Position numbers and translations under genes: made by a program. The notes under the pieces were generated by a model. It had not been told where the DNA came from. It did no database searches and saw nothing but the letters and a program-made list of their open reading frames with translations. 64,000 bases of DNA from Paracidovorax cattleyae (GTDB lineage: Bacteria; Pseudomonadota; Gammaproteobacteria; Burkholderiales; Burkholderiaceae_C): NCBI RefSeq assembly GCF_900104515.1, contig NZ_FNJL01000012.1, forward strand, positions 104,889 through 168,888. The letters run 5' to 3'. Shown here in pieces: positions 9,855 to 19,093 of this stretch; the stretch's first letter is position 1, and every line of letters starts with the position of its first letter.

Positions 9855-12092
9855 TCAGGCGATCTTGAAACGCGCGACCGACTGGCGGAGCTCCTCGGCC
9901 ATGTGCGAGAGTTCGCGCACCTGCTGCGCCGTGGTGCGCGTGCCTTCGCCGGTCTGCTCGGTCACCGCGAAGATGTGCTGGATGTTGTCGGCCACGCCGT
10001 TGGCCAGCTCGGCCTCGCGGGAGGCAGAGGAGGAAATCTGCTCGATCAGCTCGGCGAGGCGCCGCGACACGCGGTCGATCTCGGTCAGGGCCGTGCCGGC
10101 GGAGTCGGACAGGCGCGCGCCTTCCACCACGCCCTGCGTGGAGCGCTCCATGGCGGCCACCGCGTCCTGCGTGTCGGTCTGAATGGCCTTCACCAGCGCC
10201 GAGATCTGGCGCGTGGCGTCGGCGGAGCGCTCGGCCAGGCGCTGCACTTCTTCCGCCACGACGGAGAAGCCGCGGCCCGCTTCGCCGGCCGACGCGGCCT
10301 GGATGGCGGCGTTCAGGGCCAGCACGTTCGTCTGCTCGGTAATGTCGGAAATCAGTTCGGTGATTTCACCGATCTCCTGCGACGATTCGCCCAGCCGCTT
10401 GATCCGCTTGGACGTGTCCTGGATCTGGTCGCGGATGGAGTTCATGCCGCCGATGGCGTTCTGCACGGCCTGCAGGCCGGAATCCGCCGCCTGCAGCGAC
10501 TGGCGCGCCACTGCGGCAGATTCCTGCGCCTGCGCGGACACCTCATTGATTCGGGTCGCCATGTCGAGCACCGAGCGGCCGGTTTCGCGGATCTCGCGCA
10601 GCTGCTCGGTGGAGGCGGCCAGCAGTTCGGTGGAGGTGCTGTCCACCTGCGCCGTCGTCTGCGCCACGCGGGTGGCCGTGTTCTGCACGCTGCCCACCAG
10701 CTGGCGGAGTTCTTCCACCGTGTAGTTGACCGAGTCGGCGATGGCGCCCGTGATGTCTTCCGTCACGGTGGCCTCCTGCGTCAGGTCGCCCTCGGCGACG
10801 GACTGCAGTTCGTTCATGAGCCGCAGAATGGCGGCCTGGTTGGCGTCGTTGACGCGCTTGGCCTCCTGCTCCTGGCGGCGGGCGTCGCGCTGCTGCATTT
10901 CGGCAGAGGCCTGGCGGGTGCGGCTGTCCATCAGCTGGACGCGGGAGATGCCCACGCCGCACAGCAGCACGAACAGGCCGGCGGCCACGAGGGCGGCCAG
11001 TTGCCCGGCTCCCAGGCCCGTCTGTTCGGAGAGCTTGGTCTGCAGGCCTTCCAGCTGGCGGCGCAGCGGTTCGCTGTCGGCGATGATGGCGGACTGCGCC
11101 TCGCGGGCGGACACCAGGCCCTGCAGGTTGCCGAGGATGGCGCCGGCCTGGGTGCGGGTCTGGTCGTACACCTTGATCAGGTTCTCGAGCTGCTCGCGCG
11201 TCTGCGGATCGCGCGTGGCGGACAGGCGCAGCTCGCTGCTGCCGTCGAGCATGCCCTGGGCGATCTCGCGGAAGGAGTTCAGGTCCTTGCCCAGCAGGAA
11301 CACGGCCTCGGGGCTCACGCCCTCGGTGGTCTGGAATTCGTTGGCGGACTTGCCGATGCGCTGGGTCAGCATCACGAGCTGGCCCGCGGCGGAGATGTCC
11401 GTGGAGGGGGCGTTCTGCTGCAGCTTGAGCGAGGAGATCGTCTCGGCGATTTCCAGCAGGTCGGACGATTGCCGGTTGATGGTGCGCAGCGCGTCGCCCA
11501 CCTGCGTGAGGATCTTCTGCTGGCCCATCACGACGCCGGCATTGCGCTCCGCGCGCTCCATCAGCGGGGTGATCGTTTCCAGGTCGGGCTTGAACGGCTC
11601 GCCCAGGGCCTGCACGCGCAGGTCGTCGTCGCCGGACGACAGCGCGCGCACGTTGCGCACCAGCACGCCCGAGCTGTCCACCACGTCGGGGAAGGCCTGC
11701 GGGCTGCCGACCAGCGCCTGCGAGACCGACTTCGCCAGCCGCTGCGACTGCATCAGGGCCTGGCCGGTGGCGGCGAGCTGCTGGGCGGAACGGTCCGCCT
11801 GCTTCAGCACCCAGCCGGCGATCAGCGCCAGCACCACCACACCCACGGCCAGCAATGCGAGCAGCCGGCGCTGGTGCTCCGCCGCCGTCGCGCGGCCGAG
11901 CAGGGGCAGCGAGATCAGGTCCTCGTCGGCGACCTCGCCCTCCAGCGACGGCGGAAGGGCCGAGGGCTCCCCCTGCACGCTCTGCATGCCGTCCGACTGG
12001 TAGGAGGCGGCCGCGAGCGAGTCCTGGCCGGCAGAGGCATCTCCCGCGGTCTTGCGAGCGAAGAGTTTTGCAAACGGATTCACGACGGACAT
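9855..12092 (-). CDS. pilJ: PilJ-type methyl-accepting chemotaxis protein
   Basis: The 745-residue product has a long cytoplasmic N-terminus, a transmembrane segment near residues 78-97 (LLALLAVGVVVLALIAGWVL), a PilJ-type periplasmic sensor region, a second membrane segment near 360-380 (GAGQLAALVAAGLFVLLCGVG), HAMP-like sequence and a signalling domain with the MCP hairpin tip DITEQTNVLALNAAIQAASAG. It senses surface contact or pilus state in the Chp system and signals through the CheW-like PilI to ChpA. It lies between pilI and chpA in the same orientation. Confidence 0.94.
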   Translation of the reverse strand: MSVVNPFAKLFARKTAGDASAGQDSLAAASYQSDGMQSVQGEPSALPPSLEGEVADEDLISLPLLGRATAAEHQRRLLALLAVGVVVLALIAGWVLKQADRSAQQLAATGQALMQSQRLAKSVSQALVGSPQAFPDVVDSSGVLVRNVRALSSGDDDLRVQALGEPFKPDLETITPLMERAERNAGVVMGQQKILTQVGDALRTINRQSSDLLEIAETISSLKLQQNAPSTDISAAGQLVMLTQRIGKSANEFQTTEGVSPEAVFLLGKDLNSFREIAQGMLDGSSELRLSATRDPQTREQLENLIKVYDQTRTQAGAILGNLQGLVSAREAQSAIIADSEPLRRQLEGLQTKLSEQTGLGAGQLAALVAAGLFVLLCGVGISRVQLMDSRTRQASAEMQQRDARRQEQEAKRVNDANQAAILRLMNELQSVAEGDLTQEATVTEDITGAIADSVNYTVEELRQLVGSVQNTATRVAQTTAQVDSTSTELLAASTEQLREIRETGRSVLDMATRINEVSAQAQESAAVARQSLQAADSGLQAVQNAIGGMNSIRDQIQDTSKRIKRLGESSQEIGEITELISDITEQTNVLALNAAIQAASAGEAGRGFSVVAEEVQRLAERSADATRQISALVKAIQTDTQDAVAAMERSTQGVVEGARLSDSAGTALTEIDRVSRRLAELIEQISSSASREAELANGVADNIQHIFAVTEQTGEGTRTTAQQVRELSHMAEELRQSVARFKIA

Positions 12093-12122
12093 GATGGTTC
12101 GGCCTTCAGAGAGGGGGTGCGC

Positions 12123-12650
12123 TCAAGCGCTGATGCTGAGGAATGCGGGGTGTTGGGAGAGCGCCTGCAGGTTCAGTTCCTGCCACGGGGTCCCCTCGGC
12201 ATCCAGGTAGGTGGTGCCGAAGTACGGGGGTGCGTCGGCACCCGGGGGCGAGGAGTCCACGAAGGCGTCGGTGCCGCGCAGGCCCGAGAGGCGGTCGACC
12301 AGCAGCGCCGCGTTCACCTCCAGCGCGGCGTTCAGGACGAGCAGGCTGGCCTCGCCGAGCGCCTGCTCGGTGCGGGCGGCGGACTGTCCCAGCAGGCCCG
12401 CGAGATCCACCACGCCGATCAGCGATCCGCGCAGGTTGGCGACCCCCAGGAACCAGCCCTGGGTGTAGGGAACGGGCTGCACGCCCGTCCAGGGGAAGAT
12501 CTCTCCGGACTGGCCCAGGGGAAGCAGGAAACGGCGGCCGGCCGACTCCACGGCCAGCCAGGAGGACACGGACGAGCCCTCGACCCGGGCGGCCTGCAAT
12601 CGGGCCGCCAGCCGGGTCTGGAGTTCTCGGAGCGCTTCGCGATTGGCCAT
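12123..12650 (-). CDS. pilI: PilI, CheW-like adaptor protein
   Basis: The 175-residue product is a single CheW domain: SWLAVESAGRRFLLPLGQSGEI is the first strand set, and GWFLGVANLRGSLIGVVDLAGLLG is the typical CheW core. CheW adaptors couple the receptor (here PilJ) to the kinase (ChpA). It sits 30 bp upstream of pilJ and 16 bp downstream of pilH, in the canonical pil-chp order; no pilK methyltransferase is present between pilJ and chpA. Confidence 0.92.
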   Translation of the reverse strand: MANREALRELQTRLAARLQAARVEGSSVSSWLAVESAGRRFLLPLGQSGEIFPWTGVQPVPYTQGWFLGVANLRGSLIGVVDLAGLLGQSAARTEQALGEASLLVLNAALEVNAALLVDRLSGLRGTDAFVDSSPPGADAPPYFGTTYLDAEGTPWQELNLQALSQHPAFLSISA

Positions 12651-12666
12651 GGACGGACGGCCGGGA

Positions 12667-13032
12667 TCAGTTCAGCGCGTCGATCTTGGCCTGCAGCTCC
12701 GCGGGATCCACCGGCTTGGTGATGTACCCGCGCGCACCCTGGCGCATGCCCCACACCCGGTCGGTCTCCTGATTCTTGCTCGTACACATGATGATGGGCA
12801 CGTCGGCATACTGCGGGTCGCGGCTGATGGCGCGGGTCAGCTGGAAGCCGTTCTGACCGGGCATGACCACGTCCATCAGGATGAGGTCGGGCTTTTCCTC
12901 GGCCAGGCGGCGGAAGGCTTCGTCGGCGTTCTCGGCGGTGCGCACCTGCATGCCCTTCTTCTGCAGCAGGTCGGTCAGGAACATCAGCTCGGTCTTCGAG
13001 TCGTCAACAACCAGAACTTTCTGGATGGGCAT
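12667..13032 (-). CDS. pilH: PilH response regulator
   Basis: A stand-alone receiver domain of 121 residues: VLVVDDSKTELMFL at the N-terminus (acidic pair), LILMDVVMPGQNGFQ with the phospho-accepting Asp near residue 52, MCTSKNQETD carrying the conserved Thr/Ser, and YITKPVDP with the conserved Lys near residue 104. In Pseudomonas PilH acts with PilG downstream of ChpA in twitching motility. The ATG overlaps the last base of the pilG stop (TAATG), indicating translational coupling. Confidence 0.93.
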   Translation of the reverse strand: MPIQKVLVVDDSKTELMFLTDLLQKKGMQVRTAENADEAFRRLAEEKPDLILMDVVMPGQNGFQLTRAISRDPQYADVPIIMCTSKNQETDRVWGMRQGARGYITKPVDPAELQAKIDALN

Positions 13033-13442
13033 TACATCGCTCCTTGTTGGGCATTACCGAACTGCTGAACGGCTTTCAGCAGCTGGTCTTTGGTAAATGG
13101 TTTGGTGAGATATTCCTGGCAGCCCACCATGCGGCCGCGCGCCTTGTCGAATACCCCGTCTTTTGACGAGAGCATGACGACGGGCGTGTCGGCGAAACGC
13201 GCATTGCGCTTGATGATGGCGCAGGTCTGGTAGCCGTCGAGTTTCGGCATCAGGATGTCGCAGAAAATCAACTGGGGTTGATAATCATTGACCTTCGCCA
13301 GGGCGTCGAAGCCGTCGTCCGCCAGAAGAACCTCGTGGCCTCCCTGCTTCAGGAAGATCTCGGCACTACGGCGGATGGTGTTGCTGTCGTCCACGACGAG
13401 CACCTTGAAGGTTGCGCCACTGGTCTGGGTCAATTTCGTCAC
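13032..13442 (-). CDS. pilG: PilG response regulator
   Basis: A single receiver domain of 136 residues with VLVVDDSNTIRRSAEIFL, the phosphorylation site in FCDILMPKLDGYQT, VMLSSKDG and YLTKPFTK. It is the PilG type (DGxQTC after the phospho-Asp), the regulator that promotes pilus extension. The start is GTG; no in-frame ATG lies nearby that would retain the full first strand. It is the first pil gene of the operon, 43 bp downstream of the rubredoxin gene. Confidence 0.92.
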   Translation of the reverse strand: MTKLTQTSGATFKVLVVDDSNTIRRSAEIFLKQGGHEVLLADDGFDALAKVNDYQPQLIFCDILMPKLDGYQTCAIIKRNARFADTPVVMLSSKDGVFDKARGRMVGCQEYLTKPFTKDQLLKAVQQFGNAQQGAM

Positions 13443-13485
13443 CGCTGATGATGGTAAAAAACGACGCTTTTTGCCGGAGGCACGC

Positions 13486-13659
13486 TCAGATCTGGACCAT
13501 TTCGAAGTCTTCCTTGCGTGCTCCGCATTCAGGACATGTCCAATTCATGGGCACATCCTCCCAGCGGGTCTGGGGCGCTATTCCGTGCTCGGGCGAACCT
13601 GCGGCTTCGTCATATATCCAGCCGCAAATCAGGCACATCCAGGTTTTAGGGTCCGTCAC
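13486..13659 (-). CDS. Rubredoxin (small gene)
   Basis: A 57-residue protein starting with GTG (VTDPKTWMCLICGWIYDEAAG). Two CxxC motifs are visible, CLIC near residues 9-12 and CPEC near 42-45, which bind a single iron, and the tail ARKEDFEMVQI is typical. Rubredoxins are cytoplasmic one-electron carriers. It lies directly upstream of pilG in the same orientation; this arrangement is frequent in Betaproteobacteria but its relevance to pilus control is unknown. The GTG start keeps the KTW sequence conserved in relatives; an ATG seven codons later is the alternative. Confidence 0.93.
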   Translation of the reverse strand: MTDPKTWMCLICGWIYDEAAGSPEHGIAPQTRWEDVPMNWTCPECGARKEDFEMVQI

Positions 13660-13753
13660 AGCTTAAGGGGCCTTCACATAGAATGCAACGATTGTATCTA
13701 GACATCACCGCGGGACGCAGCTTCCGTGCCAACCGTTACGCTGGTGCGGCGCA

Positions 13754-14710
13754 ATGACCACAGATTCCCCCTCCAAGCTCCCCTCTCCTCCCTCCCCCGG
13801 CACCGACGACGACGACGGCGCCCCGATCTGCGTGATGGCCTTCAACGCCAGCGACCCCAGCGGCGCGGGGGGCCTGACGGGCGACATCGCCACCATCGCC
13901 TCCGTGGGCGGGCACGCGGTGGCCGTCGTGACCGGCGCATATGTACGCGACACCGCGCAGGTGTTCGACCACTACGCACTGGACGACGAGGCCGTGGCCG
14001 AGCAGGCCCGCAGCGTGCTCGAGGACCTGACGGTGCAGGCGATCAAGGTCGGCTTCGCCGGAAGCCCCGAGAACCTCAGCGCCATCGCCTCCATCGCGTC
14101 CGACTACGACGACGTGCCGGTGATTGCCTACATGCCCAACCTGTCGTGGTGGCGCGACGACCTCATCGACCAGTACCTCGACGCATTCCAGGAACTGCTG
14201 CTGCCCCAGACATCCGTGCTGGTGGGCAACTACAGCACGCTCTCGCGCTGGCTGCTGCCGGACTGGTCCAGCGACCGCAAGCCCTCCGCGCGCGACCTCG
14301 CCATGGCCGCCTCCGAACTCGGGGTGCCCTACCTGCTCGTCACCGGTATTCCCGCGCCCGAGCAGCATGTCGAGAACGTGCTCACCTCCGCGCAGACCGT
14401 GCTCGGCACGACGCGCTTCGAGCTGTTCGACGCCACCTTCACCGGCGCCGGCGACACGCTGTCGGCCGCGCTCGCCGCGCTCGTGGCCAGCGGCAACGAC
14501 CTCGCCGAAGCGGCCAGCGAAGCGCTCACCTACCTCGACCGCTGCCTGGACGCCGGTTTCCGGCCGGGCATGGGCCACATCCTGCCCGACCGGATGTTCT
14601 GGGCCCAGCCGGACGACGATGACGACGGCGAAGACCCCGACGACGACCCCGGGACCGATCCCACGTCCACCGACGGCTTCGTGATGCCTCCCCATGACAC
14701 CCAGCACTGA
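13754..14710 (+). CDS. thiD: ThiD-family hydroxymethylpyrimidine/phosphomethylpyrimidine kinase
   Basis: A 318-residue ribokinase-fold kinase. The N-terminal substrate loop is [18 protein letters not shown] near residues 28-45, and the C-terminal anion hole/catalytic Asp motif is [14 protein letters not shown] near residue 237. These fit the PdxY/ThiD branch, which phosphorylates HMP(-P) for thiamine synthesis or a pyridoxal-like substrate. Odd features are a Pro/Asp-rich N-terminal extension and an Asp-rich C-terminal tail ([14 protein letters not shown]) that homologous kinases generally lack. The last 17 bp overlap hemL, suggesting coupling. It is divergent from the rubredoxin-pil operon. 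Confidence 0.82.
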   Translation: MTTDSPSKLPSPPSPGTDDDDGAPICVMAFNASDPSGAGGLTGDIATIASVGGHAVAVVTGAYVRDTAQVFDHYALDDEAVAEQARSVLEDLTVQAIKVGFAGSPENLSAIASIASDYDDVPVIAYMPNLSWWRDDLIDQYLDAFQELLLPQTSVLVGNYSTLSRWLLPDWSSDRKPSARDLAMAASELGVPYLLVTGIPAPEQHVENVLTSAQTVLGTTRFELFDATFTGAGDTLSAALAALVASGNDLAEAASEALTYLDRCLDAGFRPGMGHILPDRMFWAQPDDDDDGEDPDDDPGTDPTSTDGFVMPPHDTQH

Positions 14711-16007
14711 CCTCAACCTTCCCCTCTTCGAGCGCGCCAAGGCGCTCATCCCCGGCGGCGTCAATTCGCCCGTGCGCGCCTTCCGCGCGGTGGGCGGCAC
14801 GCCCCGCTTCGTGCAGCGTGCCCAGGGCGCCTACTTCTGGGACGCCAACGGCCAGCGCTTCATCGACTACATCGGCTCCTGGGGCCCCATGATCCTGGGC
14901 CACGGCCATCCGGCCGTGCTGGAAGCGGTGCAGAAGGCCGCGCTGGACGGCTTCAGCTTCGGCGCTCCCACCGAACGCGAGGTCGAGCTGGCCGAGGAAA
15001 TCCTGCGCCACGTGCCCTCCATGGAGATGATCCGCCTGGTCAGTTCGGGCACCGAGGCCGGCATGAGCGCCATCCGGCTCGCGCGCGGCGCCACCGGCCG
15101 CAGCAGGATCATCAAGTTCAACGGCTGCTACCACGGCCATGCCGACGCGCTGCTGGTCAAGGCCGGCTCCGGTCTGGCCACCTTCGGCCACGCCACCAGT
15201 GCCGGGGTGCCGGCCGAGGTGGTACAGCACACGCTGGTGCTGGAGTACAACGACATCGCCCAGCTCGAAGAGGCTTTCGCGCTGCACGGCAGCGAGATCG
15301 CCGGGCTCATGATCGAGCCGATCGCCGGCAACATGAATTTCGTGCGCGCCAGCGTGCCCTTCATGCGCCGCTGCCGCGAGCTCTGCACGCAGCACGGCGC
15401 GCTGCTGGTGTTCGACGAGGTGATGACGGGCTTCCGCGTGGCGCTGGGCAGCGCGCAGAGCGTGTACGCCCGCGACATTCCGGGCTTCAAGCCGGACATC
15501 ACCGTGCTCGGCAAGGTGATCGGCGGCGGCATGCCGCTCGCGGCCTTCGGTGGACCACGCGCGATCATGGAGCAACTGGCTCCGCTCGGGCCGGTGTACC
15601 AGGCCGGTACGCTGTCGGGCAACCCGGTGGCCACCGCCTGCGGCCTCGCCACGCTGCGCGAGATCGCCAGCCCCGGCTTCTACGAGGCGCTGGGCGAGCG
15701 CACCCGGGCCCTGACCGGCGGGCTGACCGATGCCGCGCGCGCCGAAGGGGTGCCCTTCTGCGCGGACAGCGAAGGCGGCATGTTCGGCTTCTTCCTGCTG
15801 CCGGAGCTGCCCCGGAACTATCCGACGGTGATGACCACGGACGGCGCGCGGTTCAACGCGCTCTTCCACGGGCTGCTGGACCGCGGCGTGTACATCGCGC
15901 CTGCGCTCTACGAGGCCGGCTTCGTGAGCGACGCCCACAGCGCGCAGGACATCGACGACACCGTCGCCGCTGCGCGCGAGGTGTTCCGCCTGATCTCCGC
16001 AGGCTGA
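14694..16007 (+). CDS. hemL: Glutamate-1-semialdehyde 2,1-aminomutase
   Basis: A PLP enzyme of 437 residues converting glutamate-1-semialdehyde to 5-aminolevulinate, the committed C5 heme precursor. Visible signatures: [19 protein letters not shown] at the N-terminus, [21 protein letters not shown] near 120, [17 protein letters not shown], the cofactor Asp in [13 protein letters not shown], and the Schiff-base Lys in [17 protein letters not shown] near residue 272. Length is normal. It starts within the end of the thiD-like gene. Confidence 0.96.
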   Translation: MTPSTDLNLPLFERAKALIPGGVNSPVRAFRAVGGTPRFVQRAQGAYFWDANGQRFIDYIGSWGPMILGHGHPAVLEAVQKAALDGFSFGAPTEREVELAEEILRHVPSMEMIRLVSSGTEAGMSAIRLARGATGRSRIIKFNGCYHGHADALLVKAGSGLATFGHATSAGVPAEVVQHTLVLEYNDIAQLEEAFALHGSEIAGLMIEPIAGNMNFVRASVPFMRRCRELCTQHGALLVFDEVMTGFRVALGSAQSVYARDIPGFKPDITVLGKVIGGGMPLAAFGGPRAIMEQLAPLGPVYQAGTLSGNPVATACGLATLREIASPGFYEALGERTRALTGGLTDAARAEGVPFCADSEGGMFGFFLLPELPRNYPTVMTTDGARFNALFHGLLDRGVYIAPALYEAGFVSDAHSAQDIDDTVAAAREVFRLISAG

Positions 16008-16041
16008 CACGGGCCGCGGCCGAGGCCCATTTCGGTGGCGC

Positions 16042-16102
16042 TTCGGTTGCGCAGCCGCCGCTTCGCGCGGCGGCACGGGTGTGCCGGTTTGGAGTGCAGA
16101 GT
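16042..16102 (+). promoter_or_regulatory. PIP box with spaced -10-like element (HrpX-type promoter)
   Basis: TTCGG at 16042-16046 and TTCGC at 16062-16066 are separated by exactly 15 bp, the TTCGB-N15-TTCGB plant-inducible-promoter consensus bound by HrpX/HrpB-type activators. A YANNNT element (CAGAGT, 16097-16102) follows after exactly 30 bp, the spacing reported for functional PIP promoters. It lies about 70 bp upstream of the harpin-like pectate lyase start. In DNA this GC-rich a single match can arise by chance, but the -10 spacing and the nature of the downstream gene support it. Confidence 0.65.
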
Positions 16103-16172
16103 GGATGCAACGCCATGCATCGGGCATGGCGGGCCAGGCGCCCCGGCGCCGCACCTTTTACCGCGAGCCTCC

Positions 16173-17195
16173 ATGAACCCCATCGCCCTCCCCTCGTCCA
16201 CCCTGGCCACACGGCATGCCGCGGCATCGGAGCAGGCCACCTCCGCGACCTGGCACCGCGGCAACCCGGCGCTGCAGCAATACATCGCCACCCTGCTCGA
16301 AGGCCTTCTGAAACGCATGCTCGGGGAAGCCCGTCCCTCGCCCCGCGACGGCGGTAGCGCCGCAGGCCATCCTGCCGCGGCGGCACAGCCGGCCTCGCAT
16401 ACCGCGCAACGGCCCGTGGCGCACACCGATGCCAACCGCGCCGGCACGGAGCGCGGCACGGGCACCCCGGCCGCCACGACCCATGCCGCGAAGCCGCCCG
16501 CGAACATGCAGGTCGGCGCACCGACGGGTACCGTGGAGGTGGACAAACCCATCGTCGTGAAGGCCGGCCAGACCTTCGACGGCCAGGGCCGGCTCTTCAG
16601 CGCCGGCCCCGGGCTCAACGGCGGCGGCACGGCAGAGACGCACTTGCCGATCTTCATCCTGGAGCCCGGCGCGTCCGTGAAGAACCTGCAGTTCAAGGGC
16701 GGCGACGGCATCCACCTGTTGGGCGACGCCAAACTCGACAACGTGCACGGTCTGCAGACGGACGACGACTTCATCACCGTGGACGGCACGGAGAACCGAG
16801 CCGTGGATGCGCAGCGCGCCGGCGATTCGGCCAAGAGCATTTCCCCGGGTCCGGCGCGCGTGGAGATCACGAACTCGTCGTTCCAGAACAGCCACGACAA
16901 GGCGATCCAGATCAACGGCGACGTGGACCTGAAGCTGCGCGGCATCTATGCGGACCAGATCGGGCAGCTGGCCGTCACGCGTGGCGGCTACCCGATCACC
17001 GCGCATGTGGACATCGCCGACTCCACCGCGCAGAACCTGAAGTCCTTCCTCTTCCGCTTCGACTCCCGGCAGTCCACCCTGCACATCGCCAACACCGACG
17101 TGGACGGAGGCCGCACGCCGGTGAACGTGATGGAGGGCAACCCCGCCAACGTGCAGGGCACGCACAGCGTGCGCCAGTCGATCCAGACGGTCTGA
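16173..17195 (+). CDS. HrpW-like putative type III secreted protein with pectate lyase (PL3) domain
   Basis: A 340-residue protein with two parts. Residues 1-120 are Ala/Thr/Gly/Ser/His-rich and low complexity, with one amphipathic stretch (ALQQYIATLLEGLLKRML) and no Sec signal peptide, as in harpins and effectors. Residues ~125-340 form a parallel beta-helix of polysaccharide lyase family 3 type: VDKPIVVKAGQTFDGQGRLF, GDGIHLLGDAKLDNVHGL, and ITNSSFQNSHDKAIQING. HrpW of Pseudomonas/Erwinia has the same layout and acts in the plant apoplast or wall. The start was chosen at ATG 16173 because the preceding frame crosses the PIP promoter. Catalytic activity is not assured. Confidence 0.78.
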   Translation: MNPIALPSSTLATRHAAASEQATSATWHRGNPALQQYIATLLEGLLKRMLGEARPSPRDGGSAAGHPAAAAQPASHTAQRPVAHTDANRAGTERGTGTPAATTHAAKPPANMQVGAPTGTVEVDKPIVVKAGQTFDGQGRLFSAGPGLNGGGTAETHLPIFILEPGASVKNLQFKGGDGIHLLGDAKLDNVHGLQTDDDFITVDGTENRAVDAQRAGDSAKSISPGPARVEITNSSFQNSHDKAIQINGDVDLKLRGIYADQIGQLAVTRGGYPITAHVDIADSTAQNLKSFLFRFDSRQSTLHIANTDVDGGRTPVNVMEGNPANVQGTHSVRQSIQTV

Positions 17196-17228
17196 CATCT
17201 GCGCGGCCAGGCGCCGCGGTGGCTTGCC

Positions 17229-18830
17229 TCAGTGGCGGAAGTGGCGCACGCCGCTGAACACCATGGCGACGCCGCGCTCATCGGCCGCGTCGATCACTTC
17301 CTGGTCGCGCATGGAGCCGCCGGGCTGGATCACGCAGGTCGCGCCAGCATCCACCACCACGTCCAGGCCGTCGCGGAACGGGAAGAAGGCGTCACTCGCC
17401 ACCACGGTGCCTTGCAGCGACAGCCTGGCGTGCTCGGCCTTGATGCTGGCGATGCGCGCGGAGTCGAGGCGGCTCATCTGGCCGGCGCCCACGCCCATGG
17501 TCATGCCGCCCTTGCAGAAGACGATGGCGTTGCTCTTGACATACTTGGCGACCTTCCAGGCGAAGAGCAGGTCTTCCATCTCTTCCAGCGTGGGCTGCTT
17601 CTTGGTGACGACCTTCAGGTCCATCAGCGACAGCTCGTGGTTGTCGGCCGTCTGCAGCAGCATGCCGGAGCCGATGCGCTTGGCGTCCATGGCGTTGCGG
17701 CCGCGGCTCCAGGCCGTCGTGCCCCTGTGCTCCGGCAGCGCGATCTTCAGCAGGCGCACGTTGGTCTTGGGCTTGAAGATTTCCAGCGCCTCGGGCGTGA
17801 ATTCGGGCGCCATCAGCACTTCGACGAACTGCTTCACGACCAGTTGCGCAGCGGCCCCGTCCACCGGGCGGTTGAAGGCGATGATGCCGCCGAAGGCGCT
17901 GGTGGGATCGGTCTGGAAGGCCTTGCCGTAGGCGTCGGCGGCATCCAGGCCCACGGCCACGCCGCAGGGGTTGGCATGCTTGACGATCACGCAGGCGGCG
18001 GCGTCGAAGCTCTTCACGCATTCCCACGCGGCATCGGCATCGGCGATGTTGTTGTAGCTGAGTTCCTTGCCCTGCAGCTGCTCGCCCGTGACGATGGAGC
18101 CGGGCGCGGGGTACAGGTCGCGGTAGAGGGCCGCCTGCTGGTGGCTGTTCTCGCCGTAGCGCAGGTCCTGCACCTTGACGAACTGGCCGTTGCTCTGGCC
18201 AGGGAAGGGGTTGCGCGCGGGCACGTAGGCCTCGGACAGCTTCTCGGCCTCGAAGGTGACGGACGAGAGATAGTCGCTGATGGCGCCGTCGTACTGGGCG
18301 ATGCGGTTGAACGCGGCCACCGAAAGCGCGAAGCGCAGTTGGTCGGACAGCTTGCCCGCGGCCTTCAGTTCACCCAGCACGGCGTCGTACTGGTCGGCCG
18401 AGGTGACCACGCCCACGTCCTTCCAGTTCTTGGCGGCGCTGCGCACCATGGCCGGGCCGCCGATGTCGATGTTCTCGATGGCGTCGGCCAGCGTGCAGCC
18501 GGCCTTGGCCACGGTGGCCTCGAAGGGGTAGAGGTTCACCACCAGCAGGTCGATGGTGTCGATGCCGTGCTCCTTCAGCGCGGCCATGTGCTCCGGCAGC
18601 TCGCGGCGCGCGAGCAGGCCGCCGTGCACCTTGGGATGCAGCGTCTTCACGCGGCCGTCGAGCATCTCGGGGAACTGCGTCACCTCGGCCACTTCCGTGA
18701 CGGGCAGGCCCTGCTCGGCCAGCAGCTTGGCGGTGCCGCCGGTGGACAGCAGGCGGATGCCCAGGGCATGCAGCGCCCGGGCGAATTCGACGATGCCGGT
18801 CTTGTCGGAGACGGAGAGAAGTGCGTTCAT
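17229..18830 (-). CDS. purH: Bifunctional AICAR formyltransferase / IMP cyclohydrolase
   Basis: The 533-residue product performs the last two steps of IMP synthesis. The MGS-like cyclohydrolase domain opens with [17 protein letters not shown] and STGGTAKLL; the AICAR transformylase domain carries [13 protein letters not shown], the catalytic [11 protein letters not shown] motif near residue 275, and the C-terminal [18 protein letters not shown] and GVRHFRH ending. ATG 18830 is selected because it starts exactly at the conserved [10 protein letters not shown]. It lies 29 bp downstream of fis on the same strand. Confidence 0.97.
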   Translation of the reverse strand: MNALLSVSDKTGIVEFARALHALGIRLLSTGGTAKLLAEQGLPVTEVAEVTQFPEMLDGRVKTLHPKVHGGLLARRELPEHMAALKEHGIDTIDLLVVNLYPFEATVAKAGCTLADAIENIDIGGPAMVRSAAKNWKDVGVVTSADQYDAVLGELKAAGKLSDQLRFALSVAAFNRIAQYDGAISDYLSSVTFEAEKLSEAYVPARNPFPGQSNGQFVKVQDLRYGENSHQQAALYRDLYPAPGSIVTGEQLQGKELSYNNIADADAAWECVKSFDAAACVIVKHANPCGVAVGLDAADAYGKAFQTDPTSAFGGIIAFNRPVDGAAAQLVVKQFVEVLMAPEFTPEALEIFKPKTNVRLLKIALPEHRGTTAWSRGRNAMDAKRIGSGMLLQTADNHELSLMDLKVVTKKQPTLEEMEDLLFAWKVAKYVKSNAIVFCKGGMTMGVGAGQMSRLDSARIASIKAEHARLSLQGTVVASDAFFPFRDGLDVVVDAGATCVIQPGGSMRDQEVIDAADERGVAMVFSGVRHFRH

Positions 18831-18859
18831 GGTGGTGGGGAGGTTGTGGATTCGGTCGG

Positions 18860-19093
18860 TCAGAGCAGCTTGTGCTCCACGAGCTTCTTGCGCAGGGTGT
18901 TGCGGTTCAGCCCCAGCCATTCGGCGGCGCGGGACTGGTTGTTGTCGGCGTGGTTCATCACCACCTCCAGCAGCGGCTTCTCGACCAGGCGCACGAGCAT
19001 GTCGTACATGCCGTCGGGGGTCTCGCCCCCGAGGTCGCGGAAATACCCCTGCAGGCTCTCGCGCACGCAGTCTTCGATGTTCTTGTTGCTCAT
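18860..19093 (-). CDS. fis: Fis family nucleoid-associated DNA-binding protein
   Basis: A 77-residue protein with the Fis architecture: N-terminal dimerisation helices ([18 protein letters not shown]) and a C-terminal helix-turn-helix ([23 protein letters not shown]). Fis bends DNA and controls rRNA/tRNA and many growth-phase genes. ATG overlaps the dusB stop by 4 bp; the dusB-fis pair is the ancestral arrangement in gamma- and betaproteobacteria. Confidence 0.95.
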   Translation of the reverse strand: MSNKNIEDCVRESLQGYFRDLGGETPDGMYDMLVRLVEKPLLEVVMNHADNNQSRAAEWLGLNRNTLRKKLVEHKLL

